Of a stretch of DNA of 64,000 bases, positions 8,880 to 18,807 are shown in pieces. The position numbers were made by a program, and so were the translations under genes. Position 1 is the stretch's first letter. The number at the start of each line of letters is the position of its first letter. The stretch comes from DVED01 sp963838375. Its GTDB lineage: Bacteria; Cyanobacteriota; Cyanobacteriia; Cyanobacteriales; Geitlerinemataceae. The notes below the pieces were generated by a model. That model was not told where the DNA came from. It saw only the letters and a program-made list of their open reading frames with translations, and ran no database searches. The stretch lies in contig CAWIQY010000015.1 of the NCBI GenBank assembly GCA_963838375.1, positions 310,001-374,000 on the forward strand, in the 5' to 3' direction.

Positions 8880-9419
8880 TTACTTATTACTTATTAACTC
8901 AACCCCATCTCGTCCATCGAGTTCTTGCAAGTAAACTTTAACAATTTCTTCCTTGGCAGTGGGTAAGGTTTTGCCTGTAAAATTGGCATGAATGGGTAAT
9001 TGACGATGACCCCGATCGACCAAAACAGCCAACCAAATGACTTCCGGTCTACCGTATTCTAGAACGGCGTTGAGTGCGGCGCGAATCGTCCGTCCGGTGA
9101 AGATGACATCATCGACTAAAATCACAATTTTTCCGGTTAGATCGAAGGGAATTTTATCTTTGGCTGGGGTTCGCATTCCCACACGATCTAAATCATCTCG
9201 ATAGAAGGTAATATCGATCGCGCCGACAGAGACTTCGACATTTTCCAAGGCACGGATTTGGTTTGCCAGCAGATGTGCCATCGGTACGCCTCGGGTGTAA
9301 ATACCCAAAAGGACGAGTTCGGAGAGATTGCCACACGCTTCGATGATTTGGGATGCTAAGCGGGTGAGAGTACGACGAAGTTCTTCTTCGGAAAGGATTT
9401 CAACAATTTTCTCAGACAT
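8880..9419 (-). CDS. pyrR: PyrR bifunctional pyrimidine regulator / uracil phosphoribosyltransferase
   Basis: A 179-residue PRTase-fold protein with the PRPP loop VILVDDVIFTGRTIRAAL and the family segments 'GIYTRGVPMA' and 'GAIDITFYRDDL'. In Bacillus and relatives PyrR binds pyr mRNA and attenuates pyrimidine genes in response to UMP, with a weak uracil phosphoribosyltransferase activity. In cyanobacteria the regulatory target is less clear, and no pyr gene is adjacent here. Full length, start at ATG 9419. Confidence 0.93.
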   Translation of the reverse strand: MSEKIVEILSEEELRRTLTRLASQIIEACGNLSELVLLGIYTRGVPMAHLLANQIRALENVEVSVGAIDITFYRDDLDRVGMRTPAKDKIPFDLTGKIVILVDDVIFTGRTIRAALNAVLEYGRPEVIWLAVLVDRGHRQLPIHANFTGKTLPTAKEEIVKVYLQELDGRDGVELISNK

Positions 9420-9482
9420 CGATCGAGCTTTCCCAGACTGTACGGTATTTTATCAGAATATCTCGATTACACGTTAAACGCG

Positions 9483-9644
9483 ATCGCGTTTCTTAAAAAA
9501 TCTTGGCTTGAACCCATCTCTCTGAAAAAAAATAGAGGGTTTAAAGACCACGAATTAAATCAAATCGAAAAACGAATAGAAGAATATAAAGAAGTTCTAT
9601 TGGAGGCATTGCATAACTTATTTAACGCTGATTCTCGAGAGTGA
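9483..9644 (+). pseudogene. DUF4160 gene remnant (C-terminal part only)
   Basis: One frame encodes IAFLKKSWLEPISLKKN followed by RGFKDHELNQIEKRIEEY and ending LLEALHNLF..., stop at 9642-9644. This matches the C-terminal two thirds of DUF4160 proteins (WLEPISLxxNxGFxxxELxxIxxxIxE). The N-terminal 'HVHV' half is missing, so the gene is truncated. It precedes a DUF2442 remnant, the usual partner of DUF4160. Confidence 0.7.
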
Positions 9645-9678
9645 ACCTTTGGCGGTAAACGTCGCTTGTGCAGATAAA

Positions 9679-9873
9679 ATGTCGATCGTTCATTTAGCAG
9701 ACGATCGCATCCTCAGCGTACCATTAAATTGGTATCCACCCTTGTTAAATAGGACACCATAAAAATGGCATAATTGGGAATTCTTGGGGGATGGATACGC
9801 GATCGAACGATCGAATTTGGACGAATATATTGGGGTTGAAAGAGTTCTAGCCGATCGAATGGAAAGTTGTTGA
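9679..9873 (+). pseudogene. DUF2442 gene remnant with in-frame stop
   Basis: One frame reads ...MSIVHLADDRILSVPLNWYP, then PLLNRTP, an in-frame TAA at 9760-9762, then KWHNWEFLGDGYAIERSNLDEY and a natural stop at 9871. These are the conserved DUF2442 blocks (VPLxWYPxLLxATP, NWExxGxGYGIxWPxLDED). The open frame extends upstream to about 9601, so the original start may have overlapped the DUF4160 remnant. DUF4160-DUF2442 pairs are widespread mobile-associated small gene pairs; this copy is dead unless the stop is a sequencing error. Confidence 0.75.
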
Positions 9874-9949
9874 GTTCTCCACTTTATCTCATTCCTAGGA
9901 ATACCTTTGTCTTCTAGATCGCCTCGATATACTAGATAGATACGCCAGG

Positions 9950-10681
9950 TTAAATTTCGCTTTGCGGCAGGTTGTCAGGATCGATGCCCTGCGATCGTAA
10001 ATATTCAGCGAGGCGTTCTGCCCGTTGCTGCTCGACTTTCAACGCCTGGCGCATCTGCCCAACCTGGGTTTCCGGTAAAGGGTAGACATTTCTTTGCTCG
10101 TCATACCAAGCTAAAACTTCTTGTTCGATGCCACCGATAACCTGTTGCGATCGACCAATGCCCAATCCCACTTCCAGCATCCAATAAGGTTCGCCAATCT
10201 GCTGCCGATACTGCCCCTCCATCAGTTTATACACTTCAAATGGCTGATGCCCATCTCGCCGCCAAAACTCGGGGTTATAAATGATGTAGTACAACACGCC
10301 TAAATTGGCATAAATCGTCATCTTCTCGTCATATTCCCCACCGGGTTTGTGGGAAACCATCTCCAACGTCAGGATCGGTACAACCTCATTTTCTTCCCAA
10401 ACTGCATAGCTGCGGCGAGATTTACCCCCCTTTTTGCGCTCCACCCCCAAACTGAGAAACCCATCGGGAACCACCGGCACTCTGGGGTTAACTCCTGTCG
10501 TATGATACACCGCCATATCTACGCCAAAATACCAATCCATGCGTTCCACCCAAATGCTCGCTAAAACAAATAGCAACAGGTTCGGCAGCAAATTCTGGTC
10601 TTCATTATCCACAGGAGTATCGTCCGAACAGGGCAAATCTTCGGTAGACGGCAGACTGGATTTAAGTTCTGGGGAAATCAT
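9950..10681 (-). CDS. Uma2 family putative endonuclease (DUF820)
   Basis: A 243-residue member of the Uma2 family, which is greatly expanded in cyanobacteria and has a PD-(D/E)xK-like fold. The core motifs 'VPDGFLSLGV', 'PILTLEMVSHKPGGEYDEKMTIYANLGV' and 'YYIIYNPEFW' are present. In this subfamily the Glu of EMVS and the downstream Lys of DEK are the expected catalytic positions. The C-terminus is a coiled-coil tail of the type ALKVEQQRAERLAEYLRSQG. Substrate unknown; no neighbouring transposase. Confidence 0.88.
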   Translation of the reverse strand: MISPELKSSLPSTEDLPCSDDTPVDNEDQNLLPNLLLFVLASIWVERMDWYFGVDMAVYHTTGVNPRVPVVPDGFLSLGVERKKGGKSRRSYAVWEENEVVPILTLEMVSHKPGGEYDEKMTIYANLGVLYYIIYNPEFWRRDGHQPFEVYKLMEGQYRQQIGEPYWMLEVGLGIGRSQQVIGGIEQEVLAWYDEQRNVYPLPETQVGQMRQALKVEQQRAERLAEYLRSQGIDPDNLPQSEI

Positions 10682-10803
10682 GGCTGCTGACTCCTCAATT
10701 CTGGGTTAGGTTTATTATAGAGAATTGGAAGAAGGAAAGATCCGTCACAAGTAATATAGCTTAAATACAAAGGATATAACATCTGTATCAACCAGGAGAA
10801 TTC

Positions 10804-11097
10804 TCATACGATCAGTTGATTGTTAGCTTGCCGTTGTCCTTTGAGAAAGGCCAGAAAATCATCGATCGGTTCGTCTTCCCAAAAGTCGATCGCTAACGTG
10901 CTAATATCGTGGACGATCGGGATATTTTTAAGCTTGAGTAACGTCTCGATCGAAACTCCTGCCCAAAAGGCTTGACTTTGAGCTTCAAGAGATAGAGAAT
11001 GTTGGAGAAAACTAGCCAGAATATCGAACAGTTGAATCTGTTCTTTTGGGGATAAAATATTAGCGGCTTGGATGGCGTTTTGCAGTTGAGGAGTCAC
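10804..11097 (-). CDS. Small hypothetical protein, possibly antitoxin-like
   Basis: A 97-residue protein: an N-terminal helix pair (NAIQAANILSPKEQIQLFDI), then 'TLLKLKNIPIVHDISTLAIDFW', and an acidic C-terminus 'EDEPIDDFLAFLKGQR'. The last part resembles small cyanobacterial proteins often annotated as antitoxins or unknown ('ADFWxEDExxDDF'). No toxin gene is adjacent. I do not recognise a specific function. Confidence 0.6.
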   Translation of the reverse strand: MTPQLQNAIQAANILSPKEQIQLFDILASFLQHSLSLEAQSQAFWAGVSIETLLKLKNIPIVHDISTLAIDFWEDEPIDDFLAFLKGQRQANNQLIV

Positions 11098-11191
11098 TAT
11101 TTTTACCTCGTACCTTTGGCTTTTCGATTCTATATTTTAGCAGAAATCTCTATATTTATTATTTTTCGCCATGTTCTGCCGATCGAAGCTC

Positions 11192-11527
11192 TTATGCGAT
11201 CGCGAATTCTGTAATTTCACGCCGTTCGGGTCGATAAAATCCCAGGACGATATCTTCTTTAGGAATGCCTAGTTCAACTAATTCTAAGGCAATACCGTTT
11301 TCGGTTCCATCCCACTCAATCCAAACTTTATCATTACGAATTCGCAAATGAAATGAGATAGAGTGCACTCTACCAGAACTATTCCAGCCGATCGCCATCA
11401 GTAGATAGTTATCGCCTTCTATATCGCAAATTTGGATGGTTTCGACGGGACTATCCGTCGTTTGTAATTCGGCATGGCGATGAATAACAGTTTTAATGGC
11501 ATCTCGATAGTTGGTTAGTTTATCCAT
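11192..11527 (-). CDS. xisI: XisI family protein (fdxN element excision controlling factor)
   Basis: A 111-residue XisI protein with the motifs 'YR..IK.VI..HAE', 'IFDxEGDNYLLMxIGW'-like, 'HLRIRNDKVWIEWDGTE' and 'ELVELGIPKEDIVLGFYRPE'. In Anabaena XisH and XisI help the recombinase XisF excise the fdxN element, but these genes are far more widespread than fdxN elements. Start overlaps the 3' end of xisH by 13 bases, indicating translational coupling. Confidence 0.93.
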   Translation of the reverse strand: MDKLTNYRDAIKTVIHRHAELQTTDSPVETIQICDIEGDNYLLMAIGWNSSGRVHSISFHLRIRNDKVWIEWDGTENGIALELVELGIPKEDIVLGFYRPERREITEFAIA

Positions 11528-11931
11528 TGTACAATTTCCTCTATTTTGGGGTTAAATATGAGTAGTGAGACTTGTCGATCGGTGACAAACTCTAGAATGG
11601 GCGATCGCGAAAAGAAATCTTGATAGATATCATCGGGAATGGCAAGATAGAGCGCTCGTTGAGGTTGAATTCGATCAAGCAGAAATTGATAGAGTGCATA
11701 CTGACCCACTGCTTTTTCTAGTTCTGAAATTGGGGAAGGACTACCAAATACTTTAATTTCTACGGCAATCTGTTGATTTCGGCGATCGGCAAAAATTGGT
11801 TTTTGGGCACCTAAATCGGCATAGAGGTTGAAACCTTCGTACTGAAGTAGCAGTGGATCGTCGGTAATTGTCCAGCCATCTTTAACGAGTGCGGCTTTGA
11901 CAACATTGTGGTAGAGATCGAGACGAGGCAT
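11515..11931 (-). CDS. xisH: XisH family protein (restriction-nuclease-like fold)
   Basis: A 138-residue XisH protein: 'LYHNVVKAALVKDGWTITDDP', 'YADLGAQK', then 'QIAVEIKVFGSPSPISELEKAVGQY' and 'LYLAIPDDIYQDFF'. The D...ExK arrangement fits the PD-(D/E)xK-like fold proposed for XisH. No xisF or nif element is visible in the window, so an excision role is doubtful and a genome-defence or other role is possible. First gene of a two-gene unit with xisI. Confidence 0.93.
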   Translation of the reverse strand: MPRLDLYHNVVKAALVKDGWTITDDPLLLQYEGFNLYADLGAQKPIFADRRNQQIAVEIKVFGSPSPISELEKAVGQYALYQFLLDRIQPQRALYLAIPDDIYQDFFSRSPILEFVTDRQVSLLIFNPKIEEIVQWIN

Positions 11932-12479
11932 ACTTCTATTTTACCGAATTTCCTGAATTTTTTCTAGCGTCGGAACTTTTTCCTATCCCACTTCGATCGT
12001 CTCAATATTTAGCATTAAAGTGATTCATTTAGACTTTAATGATACCATATCGATATTTGCTACTGGCGATTCGAAACCACTTCTATAGAATCGAAACCCA
12101 CTATAGCGAGTTCAAAAAGTCCGCGACGACGGACGAGTGTTCCCATCGCCGCGATTTCCCATCGCCGGGGAATATTCATTTCAACCGTCGATCGAAACAG
12201 CCTCTCCCAAATCCATTAACTTATTACTTATTACTTAACCTCCCCTCCGCCCAAGTTCGCACCGCCTCGTCGGGGTAGTTTTGCACCACTTCCCGCAGGA
12301 TTAGTTCGGCTTCTTCGGGATGATGTTCGAGTAGGAATTCGAGGATTTCTTCTGGCGATTTATCTTGCAGTTCTTCGGGGCGGAGTGTGAAATCGGTGAG
12401 GAAAAATTGGAGGAGGAAAAGGAACTTATTAGTGTAGTTTTCAAGATATTGTAGAAGATATACGATCTCTGCGAATCGC

Positions 12480-14400
12480 AGTCTGTTTCAGACCTTCATC
12501 AGTTTTCGCAAGTTCCTCGATCCAGGAAAAAGTTTCGGGTTGTTCTTTGTAATACGTCACAATAGCTTTCACTGCTTCTATTCGTACGTCTGAATGAATA
12601 TCATTTAGAACAATTTGTTTGAGCCAATCTAATGTTTTCGGTTGCTTGTTGTAGTTATCCACGATTGCCCAAAATGCCAACCTTCGCACATATTTACTCG
12701 GTTCATTTAGAACAATTTGTTTGAGCAAATCTAAGGTTCCCGGTTGTTCTTTGTAGTTAAAGCGAAGCACCCTAACTGCCGCACGTCGCACATATTCACT
12801 CGGGTCATTTAGAACAATTTGTTTGAGCAAATCTAAGGTCTCTGGTTGACCTTTGTAGTGACGTACGATCGCCAAAAATGACGTATGTCGCACGTTTTTA
12901 CTCGGGTCATTTAGCGAAGTTTGTTTGAGCAAATCTAAGGTCTCTGATTGTTCTTTGTAGTTATCTGCGATCGCCAAAAGTGCCGAAATTCGTACGTCTT
13001 CATGAACATCATTTAATACAATTTGTTTGAGCAAATCTAAGGTCTCTGATTGTTCTTTGTAGTTATCTGCGATCGCCAAAACTGCCGAAATTCGTACGTC
13101 TTCATGAACATCATTTAGCACGAGTTGTTTGAGCCAATCTAAGATTTCTGGTTGCTCTTTGTAGTTATCTGCGATCCCTCTAACTGCCGCACATCGCACG
13201 TCTTCATGAGCATCATTTAACACAATTTGTTTGAGCCAATCTAAAGTTTTTGGTTGTTTTTTAGAGTTATCTGCAATCGCCCAAACTGCCGCACATCGCA
13301 CGTTTTTATTTGGTTCATTTAGCACGAGTTGTTTGAGCCAGTCTAAGATTTTCAGTTGTTTTTTATAGTTAGATACGACCGCCCAAACTGCTGCCTCTCG
13401 CACGTTTTCTCTCGAGTCATTTAGCACAATTTTTTTGAGCCAATCTAAGGTTTCTCGTTGTTCTTTGTAGTTAGATACGATCGAGCCAACGGCTGCCCAT
13501 TGCACCTCTTCATGAGTATTATTTAGCACCTGTTCTTTGAGCCAATCTAAAGTATCGGGTTGTTCTTTGTAGTTAGATACGATCGCCCAAAATACCCGCC
13601 GTTGCACGTTGTTACTCGGGTCATTTAGCGCAATTTTTTTGAGCCAATCCAAGGTTTCCAGATGTTGTTTATAGTTAGATACAACCGCCCCAACTGCTTC
13701 CTCTCGCACATATTCATGGGCATCGTATTGCCCCCGTTCCTTGAGCCAATCCAAGGTGTTTGGATGGTCTTTATAGGACTTGACTACAGCCTTCACTACG
13801 GTATTTCTAACCCCACAATTTTCATCGTTTATCACCCATTTTTTGAGCCAATCTAAAGTGTTAGGATTATCTTTGTAATGCTTTATAACTGCTTCCATGA
13901 CTGCCTGGCGCACGTCTGGCTTATCATCGTATTGTCCTCGTTGCTGAAGCCAATTTAAGGTGCTAGGGTGGTCTTTGTAATGCTCTGCGATTGCTTCAAC
14001 CGCCCGCCGTCGCACGTCTGGCTTATCATCGTATTGTCCTCGTTGCTGGAGCCAATCTAAGGTTTCCGGTTTCTCTTTGTAGTTAGATGCGATCGCAAAA
14101 ATTGCTGCCCATCGCACGTCTTCACGAACATTATTTAGCACCTGCTGCCAACTGTCGTACATCTGAATGGGTATCCTGTAGTACCCGTTCCTTAAGCCAG
14201 TTTAAGGTGTCCGGTTGATCTTTGTAGATAGATGCGATCGACAAAACTGCCAACTGTCGCACTAGTTGATAGGTGCTATTTAGTACCAGTTTTTTGAGCC
14301 AATCTAAGATATCAAGTTGCTTTTTGCAGTTATGGAAAATTGTCCAAAATGTATGAAATTGCACCACTTCATAGGTACTATCTAGCACTCGTTCCTTGAG
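12480..14400 (-). repeat. Tandem 102-base repeats encoding HEAT-like units
   Basis: Within the NACHT gene, about 18 consecutive units of roughly 102 bases encode 34-residue repeats with the recurring pattern DVR..AV.AI..NYKEQP.TLDWLK. Several adjacent units are nearly identical at DNA level (for example those around 12950-13130). Such arrays readily expand and contract, and a repeat-junction frame change occurs near 14150. Confidence 0.8.
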
Positions 14401-15835
14401 CCAGTGTAAGGGTAGGGAAAGTATAGAACAATACGATCGATCGTTTCACGTACCGCCTCCTCACTCAATTCAATCTCTTGCTGTTCAATTTCTCGCTGAA
14501 GGGCAACTAACAGAGTATTCCCCAACGATTCCAAATCGGTTTGATTGTCAACATCAGAAAAACAATCTGCTGCCAGCAACAGATTCATCAACCCTTCCGG
14601 CTTCAATTGACCTTTGTGCCACTCTTCCTCCTCCAAAAACAAAGATCGATCGACCTCAACCCCCATCAAAAACTCAATTAACTCCCCCGCAAACTTCGCA
14701 TCCACAAAAGCGCAAATCAACCGCAACACCTCGTGCCATGTCTCCTCCTGCCAGTGTTGCCCGAAAATCTCATCGCGCAACACTTCTAACGACATCCCCC
14801 CATCCGTCCCCCGCTTGTGGAACCGATTGACAATTTCCGTGGCGCAGAAATACTCCAAAAACGTGCGATGAAGGAAGGAATACGTATCCGCACCGCGATA
14901 ACAGAGAATGAAATTGCGTTCCCGCAATTGTTCGAATCAACTTCCCCGCCTTCTCTCGCGGTTCGCTGAAGCCTTGTTCCCTCATGTACGCCGTCAAAAT
15001 CTGCTTCAGCCGTTCGTCTTCAATTAAATTCCCCGCCAACCCCTTCTCACTGGCTTGCATCTCGTACGCCAGCCGCCGCAGCATCGCCTGTTTCTCCTGC
15101 CGTCCGATGGCATCGAAGGGCAATTGCAGCCGTTTGTGGTCGATATCCCAATTGTGCAGCAAAACCCGCGTACATCGATCGTACAACTCCGCCCGATCTC
15201 GCGGTAGGGGTTGGTGGCGGTTGAGGATTGCCATCATCGTCAGCAGTAGGGGATTATCCGCCAGATTTTCGATCGATTTGGAACGGTTAATGGCTTCCTG
15301 AAGCTGCTGTACCAACCGGGGTTTATCGTCGTCGTCCCCCAGCGCCAAATCGTACCAACGTTGGATAAACTCCGTTATTTCCTCATTTTCCAGCGGTTGC
15401 AGCGTCCAATGGCGAAACTCCGCGTGTTGCAATCTGTCCGGGTTATAGCCGATAATCCGCGAAGTCACCACCACCTGCGCTAGGGGATACTGTTGCGCGA
15501 ACCGGACGATTTCCCCCGCCACCTCGTTATACGCCGCCAGGTTCAAACACCTCATCCAACCCGTCAAACATCACCAGTGTGGGGTTTTCCCGCAAATAGC
15601 GATCGAGTTCTACCTCGTCGAACTGCCAATGCGCACCGCATCCCTTATTCAGAAACTCCAGAAAACTGGTCACTTTTGCCCGGTCATTGACATATTCCCG
15701 CAACTCGATTAACAACGGCAACTCGGCAGCATTCCCCTCCACCCACCGCAGCGCCAAATACTGCAACAGCGTCGATTTCCCCGCGCCAGGATCGCCCAAA
15801 ACCACGGCACGAGACCCCTCCCTTCGGCATAACTC

Positions 15836-15942
15836 GCCCTCATCCCCCAGCCCCTTCTCCCAAGCTGGGAGAAGGGGAGCAATAGCTTCCGGTTCCCCCT
15901 CTCCCGATTTTTGGGAGAGGGGGTTAGGGGGTGAGGGCGAGA
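15836..15942. repeat. Palindromic interspersed repeat inserted in-frame in the NACHT gene
   Basis: Two strong inverted repeats lie back to back: CCCCTTCTCCC / GGGAGAAGGGG (about 15851-15877) and CCCCCTCTCCC / GGGAGAGGGGG (about 15896-15922), flanked by CCCTCA/TGAGGG-type ends. This is a familiar class of bacterial interspersed palindromic repeat. On the minus strand it is translated without interruption as SPSPPNPLSQKSGEGE and onwards, just before Walker A of the NACHT domain. Confidence 0.7.
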
Positions 15943-17061
15943 ACCCCAACGCCTTCAAAATCTTCTGCGACGGTTGCCCAAAATAATCCCGGCGATACCG
16001 TTCCAACTGCGCCTCGGTTAAATCCACCTCCAACCGCCCATCCGCCTGAAACCGCCGTTTCACATCCCACGGCAAATCGTACCGCGACGGCGGCAGCGCC
16101 TCTCGCGCCGTCTGTTCGATAAACATCCGCCACAATTTCATCCGATACTGATTATCGGTACAATCGATCGAGTGGAGTTTCAACCCGCCATAATTCTTAT
16201 CCAAATTGGCGCGATATTGTTCCAAATCGAACCCTTTCGGCAATCCCGCCATCCTTTCCAGCAGGGCGTTTCGCTGTTCTGCCAGTTCCAATTGCAGCAA
16301 CCGACTCAAATCGGCATCGGCTTTAACAATCGCCTTGACTTTGCGCACGTATTCTTTAGCAATGCGCTGCCAATCAAACTCTGCCGGAAATCGCGTTCCT
16401 TGGGGTTGGTACGGCTGCCAGTAAGTTCGCAACGCTTCGGTTTTCAAGCGCTTGCAATCCGTGGCAAAGGGTTCGCCTAACAATCCTCGTACTTTATTAT
16501 CTTTGGCAAATTGTTTGAGCGATCGACTGTAAAAATGCTCGATACTGGTAGGGTGAACGTCAAGATAGTCCAACTCTTCGACAAACAGCCGGAGAAATTC
16601 CCCCACTGCCTGTCCGCTAGATTTCTGAAGCGTGGCTATATTCACCGCCGCCACGCTTTCGGACAAACAAGTTTTAAAGAAGTCTTTGACGTAATCTTCC
16701 GCTGCGCCTTTGCTCAATTCCAAGCCGGTTTCCCAGACTTTCTTCGCTAGTTCTGTCCCTACGGCAGCGGTCAACCATTCCAGCATCTTGAATTTCTCGT
16801 TACATTTCTCGATCGATCGCTTCTAGCGATCGATGATTTTACTGTATCGCAATTTTTCACAAAAATTTTCATGCTAGAATCCCGGCATACCGATTTCGAT
16901 CGAAGCGGCAAAAAAAAGACAGCTTTACTCCGGGTGAATCTTCCGACGCTTTCAGATTAGCTTAAATTGCTCTCATGTGCCATTGAGTAAAACTCGCCGA
17001 TCGATCGTTTCTTTTGAGAGAGTTTCTATCATCGATCCGTACCCTTATCGCCTGCCGAAAG

Positions 17062-18420
17062 TTAACAACTCACGGTTAATTTAGCAGCATCTCGGATCTC
17101 TCCAACTGTTGCCACTTCGCCGAACAAATCGTACACATCGGCATCGGTAATCTTCACGGAAACCAAAGAACCCAGTTTCGCCGAACCGCTTACGTAAACT
17201 AAGCCATCCACTTCCGGTGCAAATCGCGCCGAACGTCCGACTAATTCCCCAGTTTCCGGGTTTTCTTCTTCGATGAGAACATCCACCACTTTCCCCACTT
17301 CGGCGCGGTTTTTCTTCAGAGAAATGGGTTGCTGCAATTCCATCAAGGCATCGCGTCGCGCATCCATCACCTCTTGCGGTAATTGATTCGGCAAGTCGTA
17401 GGCAGCGGTTCCTTCTTCGGGGGAGAAAGTAAAGACACCGACGTGATCGAATTCGTGACGTTGAACGAATTCCAGCAAGTGTTGGAAATGTTCCTCGGTT
17501 TCGCCGGGGAACCCGACGATAAATGTTGTCCGCATCACAGCATTGGGGAGGGCTGTTTTGATCCGATCGATAATGCTATCGTTAACCTGTCCCTGCCACG
17601 GACGATTCATCGCCCGCAAAATTTCGGGATGGGAATGTTGTAGCGGTAAATCCAAGTAGGGGACGACGTTGGGGGTTTCCGCGATGGCGGCAATCACTTC
17701 GGGAGTTAACCCCGTCGGATAGGCGTAGTGCATCCGAATCCAGGGTACCTCAACGTTACCCAGCGCCCGCAACAGTGGCGCGAGTTGGGGTTTGCCGTAG
17801 AGATCCAAACCGTAATTGGTGGTAATTTGGGAAATGAGGATCAGTTCTCGAACGCCTTCATTTGCCAGTTGTTGGGCTTCGGCAACGATCGATTCAATGG
17901 TACGCGATCGCTGATTTCCCCGCAAATGAGGAATAATACAAAATGCACAGCGATAGTCGCAGCCTTCGGCAACCCGCAGATAAGCAACGCCTTCGGTGGT
18001 GGTGCGATAGCGAGGCGTGGTTTCGTCGGCAATATAAGTCGGTTCTGGGGAAATTTCTTTAACTCGTTCTCCCCCTTCCACCCGTTGTACCACATCGACA
18101 ATTTTGCCGTAATCTCCGGTTCCTACTACAGCCACGGCTTCGGGCAATTCTTCCAACAACTCCTCTTGGAAGTGTTGCGCCATGCACCCGGTGATGATAA
18201 CTTTTTTATTGTCTTCGGCGAGTTCCACCAACGTCCGCACCGATTCTTCTCGTGCCGCCTGAATGAAGCTGCAAGTATTGACGATGACGTAATCTGCCAG
18301 TTCCTCATTGCCATCGACTTGATACCCGGCTTGGGCGAGCAACCCCAACATATGCTCGGTATCGATGCGATTTTTTTCGCAGCCCAGGTGAGAAATGGCG
18401 ATCGTCGGCTTGTTGCCCAT
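17062..18420 (-). CDS. rimO: Ribosomal protein S12 methylthiotransferase RimO
   Basis: A 452-residue radical-SAM methylthiotransferase that modifies the conserved Asp of ribosomal protein S12. Domain order: UPF0004 domain with cluster cysteines Cys14, Cys50 and Cys79 (HLGCEKNRID, NTCSF, TGCMAQ); radical-SAM motif CDYRCAFC with Cys154/158/161; C-terminal TRAM domain. The H-L-G-C-x-K-N and 'CIIPHLRG' signatures separate RimO from MiaB. Complete and well conserved. Confidence 0.95.
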   Translation of the reverse strand: MGNKPTIAISHLGCEKNRIDTEHMLGLLAQAGYQVDGNEELADYVIVNTCSFIQAAREESVRTLVELAEDNKKVIITGCMAQHFQEELLEELPEAVAVVGTGDYGKIVDVVQRVEGGERVKEISPEPTYIADETTPRYRTTTEGVAYLRVAEGCDYRCAFCIIPHLRGNQRSRTIESIVAEAQQLANEGVRELILISQITTNYGLDLYGKPQLAPLLRALGNVEVPWIRMHYAYPTGLTPEVIAAIAETPNVVPYLDLPLQHSHPEILRAMNRPWQGQVNDSIIDRIKTALPNAVMRTTFIVGFPGETEEHFQHLLEFVQRHEFDHVGVFTFSPEEGTAAYDLPNQLPQEVMDARRDALMELQQPISLKKNRAEVGKVVDVLIEEENPETGELVGRSARFAPEVDGLVYVSGSAKLGSLVSVKITDADVYDLFGEVATVGEIRDAAKLTVSC

Positions 18421-18807
18421 TAAAAAACTTTGCTCGATTGTCGATTATTTAACATCTAAAATACTATCTCTAAAATGGCTGTGTGTCAATTAAAATAACG
18501 AGATAGACCGCGCAAATTGCGACCTAAAAAAAAGAGACATTCGATCGCCGATTTAGAGGGTTGGGAGTTCCCGCACAAAGGGTCAACCCATTCAAGCCGA
18601 AAAAGTAGAAAATTTCTCGATCGAAACTTTCTCCAGGAATATTCGCGGCTTTTTCGCCAGTTGTTGACAATTCCATAGCCAATTGCGGTTTCTTGAGTTA
18701 GACTACGAGTGGCAAATAACCTTCGGCTAGTTTGTCGATCGCGCCACCTGGTCGGTCGATCGGCTGCGAATCTAGCATTTTTTCGTTAAACTCATTACGG
18801 GAGTGTT
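18421..18807. other. Intergenic region, no gene seen
   Basis: About 390 bases between the divergent rimO and the small membrane protein gene. It holds several CGATCG words and a purine-rich stretch but no ORF with coding character, no tRNA and no clear terminator. Confidence 0.4.

Larger units (their letters stand above)
12224..16786 (-). pseudogene. NACHT-HEAT repeat STAND NTPase, broken into several frames
   Basis: Successive minus-strand frames add up to one large STAND protein of about 1,520 residues. The N-terminal helical region starts MLEWLTAAVGTELAKKV. The NACHT NTPase has Walker A GDPGAGKST and Walker B LVMFDGLDE, with the frame continuing as VVVTSRIIGY and FLHRTFLEYFCA. About 18 tandem 34-residue HEAT-like repeats follow (DVRxxAVxAIxxNYKEQPxTLDWLKQIVLND), then an acidic tail ending AVRTWAEGRLSNK. 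Frame breaks sit near 15545 (+1), 14931 (+1, an extra base), 14410 (-1), 14150 (within a repeat) and 12455. STAND proteins of this type sense stress or phage and signal by oligomerisation; many are anti-phage. Either an inactivated gene or a gene with several indel errors. Confidence 0.8.

Noticed and set aside
12039..12278. 79-codon plus-strand frame
   Set aside because: It overlaps the C-terminal coding tail of the NACHT-HEAT gene on the other strand and shows no family resemblance.
18421..18807. Possible tRNA or other stable RNA in this and other larger gaps
   Set aside because: No cloverleaf with TTCGA-type T-loop and matching acceptor stem could be found by eye in any gap of the window.
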